Made by a program: the position numbers and the translations under genes. This document shows positions 1 through 6,774 of a DNA stretch of 7,273 nt, one piece after another. Under the pieces are notes generated by a model that saw nothing but the letters and a program-made list of their open reading frames with translations, did not search any database and was not told the origin of the DNA. The stretch is taken from assembly GCA_023405565.1 (NCBI GenBank), contig JAEXXW010000343.1, positions 1 to 7,273 on the forward strand, read 5' to 3'. This stretch comes from Pseudomonadota bacterium (GTDB taxonomy: Bacteria; Pseudomonadota; Alphaproteobacteria; Rhizobiales; Xanthobacteraceae). How positions within the stretch are numbered: the stretch's first letter is position 1; every line of letters begins with the position of its first letter.

Positions 1-74
1 CCAAGGGTTCGATCAAAACGAAGGTCGACCTCCAAAAAGTGATCGAAGCCGGTTTCATCAAATCAATGCCCTGA
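1..74 (+). CDS. C-terminal tail of probable ABC transporter substrate-binding protein (partial, 5' end outside window)
   Basis: The frame beginning at base 3 is open to a TGA at 72-74 and encodes 23 residues ending in a lysine- and valine-rich helix-like tail (KVDLQKVIEAGFIKSMP). The tail resembles the extreme C-terminus of periplasmic binding proteins of the NMT1/SsuA/TauA type. The position, just upstream of a matching ATPase and permease on the same strand, fits a binding-protein-first importer operon. It would bind the ligand in the periplasm and deliver it to the permease at 1011-1835. The fragment is too short for domain recognition, so the assignment rests mostly on context. A gap of 139 bases separates it from the ATPase, so an internal promoter or processing site is possible but none is visible. 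Confidence 0.55.
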   Translation, partial: KGSIKTKVDLQKVIEAGFIKSMP

Positions 75-213
75 ACGCCAATGTTAGCCGCTGTCATGAA
101 GCCACGCGTCCGATTGCCGCATCCCGAAAGCTCTGGTCTGGGACAACTCGCGATGCCGATCTGGATGGTCGGACATTCCATCGCCAGAAGCGAAATTCGG
201 ATCATCACGTGAC

Positions 214-1014
214 ATGGCGACAGGCGCTTCCATCTCCTTTCAGGACGTCTCGATCCATTTGTCGGGACAGACAATCGTCTCAAACATCGATTTTTCAATA
301 GATGCGGGCGAATTCGTCTGTCTGCTCGGTCCCAGCGGTTGCGGGAAATCGACGCTTCTCAATGCAATCGCAGGCTTTATTCCAGTTCAGGGCCGCCTCC
401 TTCTCGGTGGCAAACCCATTCGGGGCCCTGGTCATGATCGCGGGGTCGTCTTTCAGAATTCGGAAGCCCTGTTTCCCTGGCTGACCGCAATCGAGAATGT
501 CGAATACGGACCAAGGATACGGGGCATCTCCGCGGCCGACCGGCTTGATATGTCCCGATATTATCTCGACCTCGTCGGCCTTGGCCAAGCAGCCGATAAA
601 TTCCCGGCTGAATTGTCAGGCGGCATGCGCCAACGGCTGCAGATCGCACGTGTGCTTGTCAACGAGCCATCCGTCATCCTCATGGATGAACCGTTTGGAG
701 CGCTGGATGCGCAGACGCGGGAGGTCATGCAATACGAGGTTGACAGGATTTGGCGAGCGACACGATCGACGATCGTCTTCGTCACTCACGACATCAACGA
801 GTCGATATTGATCGCTGATCGGGTCATCACGATGACGACTGGCCCGGAGGCGCGCCTCAAGACAATCGTGCCGATCAAATTGGCGCGCCCCCGCGATGAA
901 ACGGACAGCGGCTTTGTCGCCATTCACCGTGAGCTCCGCGATGATATCGCCACCGAGGTCAGCAAGGTCCTTCGTCAGCAAGGCTTGCAAACCGCGAGAG
1001 AACATGCGGGATGA
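214..1014 (+). CDS. ABC transporter ATP-binding protein, nitrate/sulfonate/taurine (SsuB/TauB/NrtD-like) family
   Basis: This 266-residue cytoplasmic protein would hydrolyse ATP to drive import through the permease encoded next to it. All nucleotide-binding motifs are intact: Walker A GPSGCGKST at residues 39-47, Q-loop Gln81 followed by an LFPWLT stretch typical of this family, ABC signature LSGGM at 134-138, Walker B ending in DEP at 158-160, D-loop Asp165, and switch His192. The length is normal for the family. The ATG at 214 is the first good start after an in-frame stop at 97-99, and the upstream frame offers no better one. No strong Shine-Dalgarno precedes it. Its TGA overlaps the permease ATG as ATGA, which implies translational coupling. 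The family includes importers of sulfonates, taurine, nitrate, pyrimidine precursors and phthalate-like aromatics, so the substrate is not defined. Confidence 0.95.
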   Translation: MATGASISFQDVSIHLSGQTIVSNIDFSIDAGEFVCLLGPSGCGKSTLLNAIAGFIPVQGRLLLGGKPIRGPGHDRGVVFQNSEALFPWLTAIENVEYGPRIRGISAADRLDMSRYYLDLVGLGQAADKFPAELSGGMRQRLQIARVLVNEPSVILMDEPFGALDAQTREVMQYEVDRIWRATRSTIVFVTHDINESILIADRVITMTTGPEARLKTIVPIKLARPRDETDSGFVAIHRELRDDIATEVSKVLRQQGLQTAREHAG

Positions 1015-1835
1015 AAAGCTCCACCTCGATATTGACGAAGCGGCCCCTTTCTCGACGCGCGGAAAATGGTGCACATGGCGATCGACTGGCGGGCCGAGTC
1101 ATTCTTGCCTCGTTTTCCGTGTTCGTCGGGCTCCTGATCTGGCAGTTCGCCAGCACCCAGATCTCGCCGTTTTTCCTGCCCTCGCCGCTCGCGACACTTG
1201 AGGCAGCAATTGAACTCGCGGCCGATGGCACGTTGTTCGCCTCGGCGGTTGCTTCGCTCAAACGCATCGGTCTCGGCTGGGGTCTGGGCGTCATTGTCGG
1301 CGTACCGGTCGGCATTCTCATGGGCTATTTCCGGTTCGTGCGCCAACTTCTTGAACCTTACATCGAGTTCTTCCGGTTCGTTCCTCCGATTGCCTTTGTC
1401 ACTCTGGCCGTGATCTGGCTTGGTCCGGGCGAAACCTCGAAAGTTGCGCTCATTTTCTATGCCACGGTCTTCATCATCGTCATCAACATGATTGCGGGCG
1501 TGATGTCGGTCAGCGAGCTTCGCTTGCGCGCGGCGGCCTCGCTCGGCGCCAACCCACTACAGATCCTCCTGACCGTCATCGTGCCCTCGACAGCCCCTTT
1601 CATGGTGACGGGAGCCCGGCTAGCGATGGGCAACTCCTTTCTCACCGTCGTCTCAGCCGAAATCGTTGCGGCACAGGAAGGCATCGGCGCGTTGATCTGG
1701 ACCGCACGCAATTATGGCCGGACCGAGTGGGTCTTCGTCGGCATTATCATGCTGGGCATCCTCGGCTTTCTGTCCGATCAGCTTGTCCGCAAATGCGCAC
1801 AGCACTTTCTGAAGCGCTATGGCGTGACGGTCTGA
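1011..1835 (+). CDS. ABC transporter permease, SsuC/TauC-like (binding-protein-dependent transport inner membrane component)
   Basis: This 274-residue inner-membrane protein would form the channel, probably as a homodimer, for the importer whose ATPase lies immediately upstream. After a basic N-terminus (about residues 1-30) come hydrophobic segments near 31-47, 84-106, 121-137, 145-166, 196-222 and 240-256. The cytoplasmic EAA loop that docks onto the ATPase is present: Arg-Ala-Ala at 173-175, Gly179, then nine residues to a V-I-V-P ending at Pro192, which matches the family spacing. The start is set by the ATGA overlap with the ATPase stop, and a weak GAGAG lies about 10 bases upstream. It is the last gene of the + strand operon and faces the convergent Rieske gene across 82 bases. 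The transported compound is unknown. Confidence 0.94.
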   Translation: MKSSTSILTKRPLSRRAENGAHGDRLAGRVILASFSVFVGLLIWQFASTQISPFFLPSPLATLEAAIELAADGTLFASAVASLKRIGLGWGLGVIVGVPVGILMGYFRFVRQLLEPYIEFFRFVPPIAFVTLAVIWLGPGETSKVALIFYATVFIIVINMIAGVMSVSELRLRAAASLGANPLQILLTVIVPSTAPFMVTGARLAMGNSFLTVVSAEIVAAQEGIGALIWTARNYGRTEWVFVGIIMLGILGFLSDQLVRKCAQHFLKRYGVTV

Positions 1836-1917
1836 CGTATTGTGGCGTGCAGCGATCCGAGCGCCAAAGAGCGGTGACAGAGAAGCACGTCGATCTCCGG
1901 CAAGACCGCGATCTCCA
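1836..1917. other. Convergent intergenic gap without a clear terminator
   Basis: These 82 bases separate the stop of the + strand permease from the stop of the - strand Rieske gene. A bidirectional terminator would be expected here. Only poor imperfect inverted repeats are visible (for example around 1865-1882 and 1890-1912), and neither is followed by a T-run. The octamer CGATCTCC occurs twice as a direct repeat near 1889 and 1907, which may be chance. Termination may be Rho-dependent. Confidence 0.5.
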
Positions 1918-3135
1918 TCATGCCACTTCGGAGTTGAGTGTCGTCCTGGGCGCTGGACCATCCATTCGATGGTAACGCGGAAGAAGCCAGCTGTTGAACT
2001 GCGGCAGCGTCTCCTCGAGATAGGAATAGCGCCCCTGCTTTACGAAACGCGACTTATATCCCTGCTGCATCACAAGGTTCGCCTCGATATCCTGCTGCCC
2101 GAAAATCGCGCCTGCCGCCTGCTGCAGCTGGTAGGCCCAATCGAAATGCTTCAGCCGAAGCGTTTCCCTTGGCATGAAGATGGTTGTGACGAGCGTCATG
2201 CGGTCGTGTGCTGTCGGCAGGATGAGGAAGGTGAAGACCTGATCCGGCTTCAATGAGAAGAACATCGTCGGCGGGACCGAGCCATACATGCTGCGGCCCT
2301 TTTGTTCTTCCGAAAGAGTCGGAATGACAGGGAAGAAGGCGCGCTGGAACGGATTCATTCCGTTGGCGCCGTCCGCAAAGCCCGTCGGATGCATGATCTG
2401 GCCGTCACCTTCGTCGAACGGTATGAAGCCGGCAAGCTTGGCGGGCGCCATGTCGTGATAACCATCATGCACGAACATCGTGTGATAGGGCTCGAGCGCG
2501 TTCTCATGCATGATCTTCCAGTTGAACGGTAGATCCTCGCGTATGAAGCTTGGCATCGGAACCATGTTCGGAATGTCGTAGTTCTCGCATTCCGCTTCGA
2601 ATTTCGCGAGCGCCGGCTTGAGAGGCGCAGCATCAGCATCGAAGTTGATGAAGATGAATCCCTGAATGACCTCGACCTTGAACTCACGCAGCCTTGTCTC
2701 GGCACGGAGCACTTCCTTGTCGACAGTGCGATGCATATAGGGTGCGCCGACGAGATCACCTTTCAGGTCGAACGTCCAGCGATGATAAGGGCAGACGAGC
2801 TTGTCGCATTGCGACTTCTCGTGCAGACCGCCGCGCAGGACAGGGAAGCCACGATGGGGGCAAATGGCGGAGAACGCCCGGATGGTACCATCCTCATCAC
2901 GCAGAACGATCAAAGGCTCGTCCACGATCGTCATCGTGAAAGCACTGCCCGGCGCCTCGATCTGGTTCTGATGGCCGACATAGAGCCACTCTTTGTAGAA
3001 GATCGTGTCTTTTTCGAACTCGAAGAATTCAGCCGACGTATAGGCCTCGGACGGCATCGTCCTCGCATGCTTGGTGTCGAGGACCGAATGTTTCATCCGG
3101 TTCAGGATGTTGTCGATCATTGGCGAAACAGACAT
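1918..3135 (-). CDS. Rieske [2Fe-2S] non-heme iron oxygenase, large (alpha) subunit
   Basis: This 405-residue cytoplasmic protein would catalyse O2-dependent hydroxylation, dihydroxylation or demethylation of an organic, likely aromatic, substrate. The N-terminal Rieske domain carries Cys92-Pro-His94 and Cys115-Pro-Tyr-His118, the four [2Fe-2S] ligands. The catalytic domain carries N-W-K at 205-207, then Glu215, His218 and His223, with Asp349 (QQDIEANL) as the probable third ligand of the mononuclear iron. The C-terminal pattern (M-Q-Q-G-Y near 356-360, then E374 and F-N-S-W near 380-383) is typical of ring-hydroxylating alpha subunits. The usual Asp that links the Rieske and iron centres is replaced by Glu215, as in carnitine-type oxygenases. 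The ATG at 3135 has AGGAG seven bases upstream. It is the last gene of the - strand operon, 57 bases after the hydrolase. No small subunit, ferredoxin or reductase is present in the window, so electrons must come from a partner encoded elsewhere. The substrate is unknown. Confidence 0.94.
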   Translation of the reverse strand: MSVSPMIDNILNRMKHSVLDTKHARTMPSEAYTSAEFFEFEKDTIFYKEWLYVGHQNQIEAPGSAFTMTIVDEPLIVLRDEDGTIRAFSAICPHRGFPVLRGGLHEKSQCDKLVCPYHRWTFDLKGDLVGAPYMHRTVDKEVLRAETRLREFKVEVIQGFIFINFDADAAPLKPALAKFEAECENYDIPNMVPMPSFIREDLPFNWKIMHENALEPYHTMFVHDGYHDMAPAKLAGFIPFDEGDGQIMHPTGFADGANGMNPFQRAFFPVIPTLSEEQKGRSMYGSVPPTMFFSLKPDQVFTFLILPTAHDRMTLVTTIFMPRETLRLKHFDWAYQLQQAAGAIFGQQDIEANLVMQQGYKSRFVKQGRYSYLEETLPQFNSWLLPRYHRMDGPAPRTTLNSEVA

Positions 3136-3142
3136 GTCAAAT

Positions 3143-3147
3143 CTCCT
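3143..3147 (-). promoter_or_regulatory. Shine-Dalgarno (AGGAG) of the Rieske oxygenase gene
   Basis: CTCCT on the + strand reads AGGAG on the coding strand, seven bases before the ATG at 3135. It supports that start over the internal ATGs at codons 6 and 14. Confidence 0.8.
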
Positions 3148-3192
3148 ATAGGCTACAAGCGGGTATCGTTGTGATGTGACGCGCTTGAGAGA

Positions 3193-4056
3193 TCAGGCTG
3201 TGACGCGGCGCAAGTCCGCGTGTGGTTGCGTGAGAAACGAGCATGTCGTCTCCACAAAGTGGTCGGGATGTTCGAGAAACGGCATGTGCCCGCAGCGCTC
3301 AAAGGTGACGAGGCGCGCGTCCTTGAAAAGCAAGAGACTGTCTTCGGCACGCTGATGACTGGCGCGAGGATCCTCTCGTCCCCACACGAGAAGCGCCGGG
3401 GCATCGACCTCCACGAGACGTTCCCGCACCCGATAAGGACGTGATGCGTCAACATCCAACATGGCCGTCAGAAGACTTTTATAGGAGCGGACAGCTCCTT
3501 CGCGCGCATAAGCGGTCAATTGGCTGAGAATGATTTCGTCGTGCCGTTGATCTCTTTCGAAACAGAGATTCGAGAGCCGTGCGCGGCAGCTCTCCCACGT
3601 GGGCGCCTCCAAAGCAGCGATCGCATTGGCGAATGTCCGGCTCAGCGTAGCGACCGTCTCAGCCTCCGTCTGCAGGGCGGTACCGCTGCCGACGACCACC
3701 AGTTTATTCACCCGATGCGGCATCAAAAGCGCGAGCAAGACCGCGATCTGCCCGCCAAACGAACTTCCGACAACCGAGAACTCCGACCAACCCAGTTCAT
3801 CGACGAGCGCCGTCAAATGCTTGAGAATCGCACCGTGATCAATCCGCCCTTCAGAATCATAAAGATCGGTGAAGCCGTGACCGAGCATATCCGGCGCAAC
3901 GATCTGGAGATGTTGCCCAAGGCCGGGAAGAACCCGGAACCACACATCGGCTGAGAACCCCACGGGATGCAGCAGAAGGACTGGTGCTCCATCGGCGTTA
4001 CCGCCTTCCAGCAGTCGGGTCAGGCTGCCTCCCGCGTAAAGAAATCTGGCACGCAT
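3193..4056 (-). CDS. Alpha/beta hydrolase (possible C-C bond or ester/lactone hydrolase)
   Basis: This 287-residue protein is a soluble alpha/beta-hydrolase-fold enzyme. The oxyanion-hole strand ends in L-H-P-V-G at 29-33, and A-P-D-M-L-G-H-G (54-61) is the conserved loop after strand 4. The nucleophile elbow G-S-S-F-G-G gives Ser99, Asp229 sits in GRED after the strand reading L-L-V-W-G, and His257 is in C-G-H-M-P. The triad is therefore complete. A helical cap lies between about residues 130 and 210. Between a ring-cleavage dioxygenase and a Rieske oxygenase, the natural role is hydrolysis of a meta-cleavage product, as for the MhpC/BphD group. However, the oxyanion segment HPVG differs from the HGxGPG usual in that group, so an enol-lactonase or esterase role is also possible. 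The start has GGAG nine bases upstream and follows the dioxygenase stop by 26 bases. Confidence 0.92.
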   Translation of the reverse strand: MRARFLYAGGSLTRLLEGGNADGAPVLLLHPVGFSADVWFRVLPGLGQHLQIVAPDMLGHGFTDLYDSEGRIDHGAILKHLTALVDELGWSEFSVVGSSFGGQIAVLLALLMPHRVNKLVVVGSGTALQTEAETVATLSRTFANAIAALEAPTWESCRARLSNLCFERDQRHDEIILSQLTAYAREGAVRSYKSLLTAMLDVDASRPYRVRERLVEVDAPALLVWGREDPRASHQRAEDSLLLFKDARLVTFERCGHMPFLEHPDHFVETTCSFLTQPHADLRRVTA

Positions 4057-4065
4057 TAGCCCTTA

Positions 4066-4070
4066 CTCCA
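4066..4070 (-). promoter_or_regulatory. Shine-Dalgarno (TGGAG) of the alpha/beta hydrolase gene
   Basis: CTCCA on the + strand reads TGGAG on the coding strand, nine bases before the ATG at 4056. It lies in the 26-base spacer after the dioxygenase stop and supports separate initiation within one transcript. Confidence 0.65.
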
Positions 4071-4082
4071 GGGGTCCATGCC

Positions 4083-5054
4083 TCACGCTACCGCCTGCAG
4101 CGGGGCCACAACCTCGCTCCGCAGCGGAGTGTTCGGCAACGCGTCGCCGCCTGGATAGAAACTGAGGACGAAACCGTTTGGATCGCGCACGAAGCAACGC
4201 GTTCCACCTTCCGTTCGCGTGAGATGGAAGCGAGCGTCAGCCTCTCCGCGCTGCAAGACTGGCGAACCCGCATCGACGAGGAACCAAAGCGAATGCAGGC
4301 CGATCTTGTCGCCCTGCTGCGCAGCCACAAGAGCAAGGCATGGCTCTTCTGTGCCGGGAAGAGACAGGAGAGCGATGCCCTCCTCATTGGCTTCGACAGG
4401 CTGCAGCCCCGCCACCTTTTCATAGAACATTCGCGAGGCCGCCATGTCTGCAACAATCAACGTGGCACCGCATATTTCCATCGATTGCAGAGGGGCAGCA
4501 GGAACGCGCGTATCGATCCGATCCGGCGCTGTGAACTCAGCGACCGGCGGCGTCTCAAGCGGGTTCCAGGCGGCACTGATGAGTTGATGCTGATTGTCGG
4601 CATAGAAGCCACGCCAATCCGCAACCGTGTCAACATAGAATTCGACTGCATTCTGGTCGGGGTCAAACAGATAGAGGCTGCGCGACATGCCATGGTCGAG
4701 AGCCTTTTCAAGCTTGATGTTGAAACGGGCAGCGTTCCGATAGGCGTCGATGAGCGCGGCCTCGCTGCTGACGCGGAACGCAATATGATTCAGTCCCGGT
4801 TCGCGTCCCCGTGTCATGGTGTTCTGCACTTGGCCGTCCTTTCCGATCAGCGGCGCGTTCGAAACCTGCATCAGACCGACGTCATGATGGGTCGCGCCGT
4901 TGCTCAGAAAGCCGGCCTTGATGCCTGGCTCGCGGAACACCTCGGTAATGCCGCAGACATCCCGATAAAAATCAACGGAGACCTCGACATCGGCCACGAA
5001 CAGATTCGCATGCGCGAAACGCTCCGGATAAAACATGGAAGCGGACTGGGACAT
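4083..5054 (-). CDS. VOC-superfamily, type I extradiol-like ring-cleavage dioxygenase (two modules)
   Basis: This 323-residue protein is built of two VOC/glyoxalase modules (about residues 12-145 and 188-300). Its likely role is Fe(II)-dependent meta-cleavage of a catechol-like compound made by the Rieske enzyme. The first module has the metal triad His15, His90 and Glu138. It also has residues matching the second-shell catalytic set of extradiol enzymes: His56/His57 in T-H-H-D, His121 in D-H-G and Tyr128. Residues 119-138 nearly fit the extradiol signature pattern as I recall it, with Leu119 and Gln134 as deviations. The second module has lost the triad: Gly at the first ligand position, Ser in place of the Glu (D-P-N-G-F-V-L-S). 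I chose the ATG at 5054 because TGAGG lies six bases upstream. An ATG at 5066 would add four residues but has no such site. The gene lies 36 bases after the permease. A non-oxygenase VOC function cannot be excluded. Confidence 0.88.
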   Translation of the reverse strand: MSQSASMFYPERFAHANLFVADVEVSVDFYRDVCGITEVFREPGIKAGFLSNGATHHDVGLMQVSNAPLIGKDGQVQNTMTRGREPGLNHIAFRVSSEAALIDAYRNAARFNIKLEKALDHGMSRSLYLFDPDQNAVEFYVDTVADWRGFYADNQHQLISAAWNPLETPPVAEFTAPDRIDTRVPAAPLQSMEICGATLIVADMAASRMFYEKVAGLQPVEANEEGIALLSLPGTEEPCLALVAAQQGDKIGLHSLWFLVDAGSPVLQRGEADARFHLTRTEGGTRCFVRDPNGFVLSFYPGGDALPNTPLRSEVVAPLQAVA

Positions 5055-5060
5055 GAAGGA

Positions 5061-5065
5061 CCTCA
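5061..5065 (-). promoter_or_regulatory. Shine-Dalgarno (TGAGG) that decides the start of the VOC dioxygenase
   Basis: CCTCA on the + strand reads TGAGG on the coding strand, six bases before the ATG at 5054. The upstream ATG at 5066 overlaps this site and has only a pyrimidine-rich stretch before it, so translation most likely begins at 5054. Confidence 0.65.
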
Positions 5066-5090
5066 TGCACTGGGAAGATGAAGGGAGGTT

Positions 5091-5846
5091 TCAGCGAAAG
5101 CGTTTGGCAACTTCCCGTTCCGCAGCAGACAGCAAAAGGAACAGGAGCAAACTGAAGCTGCCAGCGAGAAGCGTGCCGCCCCACAGAGTGGCAATGTCGT
5201 AGTTCTGCATCGCATTGACCAATAACGGACCGATCCCGCGATCGAGTCCAAACCATTCTCCGAAAATGGACCCGACGACGGCCGCCGGAGCCGCAATCTT
5301 CAGGCCCGAAGCCAATGTCGGCAGACAAACGGGCCATTCCAGATAAAAAAGACGTTTGCGGCGATCGGAACCGAGTGCGGAGAACAGATCATGATGCGAC
5401 GCACTGGCCTCAGCGAAACCAGACAGGGTCGTGATGAAGATGCTGAAGAAGACAAAGAATGCCGCGACAGCGATGGAGATGTTGTTGCGATCGAGCGTCG
5501 CGATCAAGACGGGCCCCAGCGCAACCACCGGCGTCGCATTCACCACGGCCGCGAGTCGCGTGATACCGGGACGCAACGCCGTGACGAGCAATGCAAGCAC
5601 CGCAAGAGCAACGCCGATCGTTGCGCCAATCAAATAACCAAAAGCTGCGTTCCTGATCGTGAACAGAAACGCATTCACGAAGAGCCTGCGATCGTCCGAC
5701 AGGAAAACGGCGTGAAAGACATCTACCAGCGACGGCAAGACACCGTTGAGAGATGAGCCGCGCGCGGCGACTTCCCAAAGCGCGATGGAAATAAGAATGC
5801 CGAGGAGACCGAATGAGGAATCGCGCTTCAATCGAGCAATCTGCAT
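5091..5846 (-). CDS. ABC transporter permease, SsuC/TauC-like, of the - strand importer
   Basis: This 251-residue inner-membrane protein is the channel subunit of the importer encoded with the two genes upstream. Hydrophobic segments lie near residues 12-29, 67-88, 97-115, 123-142, 181-199 and 219-241. The EAA loop is recognisable by spacing, with Gly159 and then Pro172, but the EAA itself has decayed to Asp-Leu-Phe (153-155), and the segment before the proline reads L-E-W-P rather than I-x-L-P. It is somewhat shorter than the + strand permease and clearly different in sequence, so the two are not a recent duplication. A strong AGGGAGGGGA ribosome binding site supports the ATG at 5846, which lies 48 bases after the ATPase stop. 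The gene precedes the catabolic enzymes in the same transcript, which points to uptake of their substrate. Confidence 0.93.
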   Translation of the reverse strand: MQIARLKRDSSFGLLGILISIALWEVAARGSSLNGVLPSLVDVFHAVFLSDDRRLFVNAFLFTIRNAAFGYLIGATIGVALAVLALLVTALRPGITRLAAVVNATPVVALGPVLIATLDRNNISIAVAAFFVFFSIFITTLSGFAEASASHHDLFSALGSDRRKRLFYLEWPVCLPTLASGLKIAAPAAVVGSIFGEWFGLDRGIGPLLVNAMQNYDIATLWGGTLLAGSFSLLLFLLLSAAEREVAKRFR

Positions 5847-5851
5847 ATGGT

Positions 5852-5860
5852 CCCCTCCCT
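5852..5860 (-). promoter_or_regulatory. Strong Shine-Dalgarno of the - strand permease gene
   Basis: The coding strand carries AGGGAGGGG, with its GGAGG core about seven bases before the ATG at 5846. It is the strongest ribosome binding site in the window and may raise permease translation after the weakly initiated ATPase. Confidence 0.8.
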
Positions 5861-5894
5861 TCTGTAACGCGGCAACCCAGGACGCTTTGAACCG

Positions 5895-6767
5895 TCAGCC
5901 GGCATCCGATGAACTCAATTCGAAATTGTCGAGCGCGGCAGTGAGCTCGTCTGCGAGATGATGGAATTCGGAGCTGCGCATCATTTCCGGCACGCGCGGC
6001 CGAGGAAAAGCAATGTGCTTTTCAAGACGGATGCGCCCAGACCGGGCCGACATGACGATCACCCGATCAGCGAGAAAGATCGCCTCATCAACCGAATGAG
6101 TCACCAGTAGGGTTGTCAGCCGTTCGCTGCTCCACAATTTCTGCATTTCGATATTGAGCCGTCGCCGCGTGACGGAATCGAGTGCGCCGAAAGGCTCATC
6201 AAGCAGCAGCATATCCGGCTGCAGGACCAGCGACCTTGCAATCGCGACGCGCTGACGCATGCCGCCCGAAAGTTGCCTGGGGCGAGTGCGCTCAAAACCG
6301 GCCAGCCCCATGAGGCGCAGCAGCCAGTCCACGCGCTCGGCATCGAACTTGCGTCCCGTGATCTTGAACGGCAGAGCGACATTGTCCCATGCCGTCAACC
6401 ACGGCAGCAGCGCGTGATCCTGGAATGCAATGCCAAGCCGGCCGTCGTTCACAAAGTCGACGGGACGCAAAGACCCATCGATTGTGACATCTCCGGTGCT
6501 CGGCATCTCGAGCCCTGCGATCAGCCGTAGGATTGTTGACTTGCCGCATCCTGAAGGTCCGATCAGCGCAACGAATTCATGCTTGCGGATCGTCAGATCG
6601 ACATTGCTGAGAGCGGTGAATTCGTCGGCTCCTGTCTGAAACTTCTTGGACACGCCATTAAGCGTGACAAAGGAGCGCTCCAAGTCGGCATTGGCTGCAG
6701 TCGGGCTGAAGCGGCTGCTGGCCGAGTTGGATGCTGGATCAATCAGGATCTGGCTACGGTCAAGCAT
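5895..6767 (-). CDS. ABC transporter ATP-binding protein, SsuB/TauB-like, of the - strand importer
   Basis: This 290-residue cytoplasmic ATPase would energise the importer formed with the permease at 5091-5846. Motifs are intact: Walker A GPSGCGKST at 70-78, Q-loop Gln116 followed by an LLPWLT stretch, signature LSGGM at 166-170, Walker B MLLLDEP at 186-192, D-loop Asp197 and switch His224. The ABC domain begins only near residue 32, so the first ~30 residues are an extension without recognisable features. I chose the ATG at 6767, seven bases after the stop of the binding-protein gene. An in-frame ATG at 6842 would give 315 residues but would overlap the preceding gene by 68 bases and add a cysteine-rich stretch atypical of the family. 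No strong Shine-Dalgarno is visible at 6767, which suggests coupling to the preceding gene. The C-terminal tail (about 255-290) is outside the core domain. Confidence 0.92.
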   Translation of the reverse strand: MLDRSQILIDPASNSASSRFSPTAANADLERSFVTLNGVSKKFQTGADEFTALSNVDLTIRKHEFVALIGPSGCGKSTILRLIAGLEMPSTGDVTIDGSLRPVDFVNDGRLGIAFQDHALLPWLTAWDNVALPFKITGRKFDAERVDWLLRLMGLAGFERTRPRQLSGGMRQRVAIARSLVLQPDMLLLDEPFGALDSVTRRRLNIEMQKLWSSERLTTLLVTHSVDEAIFLADRVIVMSARSGRIRLEKHIAFPRPRVPEMMRSSEFHHLADELTAALDNFELSSSDAG

Positions 6768-6774
6768 GTTTGCG

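Noticed and set aside
75..213. The 139-base gap between the binding-protein tail and the + strand ATPase was searched for a small gene, promoter or hairpin.
   Set aside because: No convincing start with a ribosome binding site, promoter pair or stable stem was found.
616..1074. A 152-codon - strand frame opposite the + strand ATPase and permease junction.
   Set aside because: It crosses the boundary of two well-supported genes and has no recognisable domain or ribosome binding site. It is treated as a shadow.
1890..1912. A possible hairpin between GATCTCCGG and CCGCGATC in the convergent gap, as a terminator.
   Set aside because: The arms have several mismatches and there is no T-run on either strand. 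It is not supportable as a terminator by eye.
1840..2256. A 138-codon + strand frame covering the convergent gap and the 3' end of the Rieske gene.
   Set aside because: Most of it is antisense to the conserved C-terminal part of the Rieske protein, and the translation has no family resemblance.
3145..3152. The perfect 8-base palindrome CCTATAGG before the Rieske gene, as a possible operator.
   Set aside because: It is short and overlaps the Shine-Dalgarno sequence. It could occur by chance and no regulator gene is nearby.
3984..5081. A 365-codon open frame on the + strand lying opposite the VOC dioxygenase gene and the start of the hydrolase gene.
   Set aside because: It is antisense to genes with clear domains, catalytic residues and ribosome binding sites. 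Its translation is rich in Arg, shows no recognisable domain, and crosses two gene boundaries, as expected of a shadow frame in GC-rich DNA.
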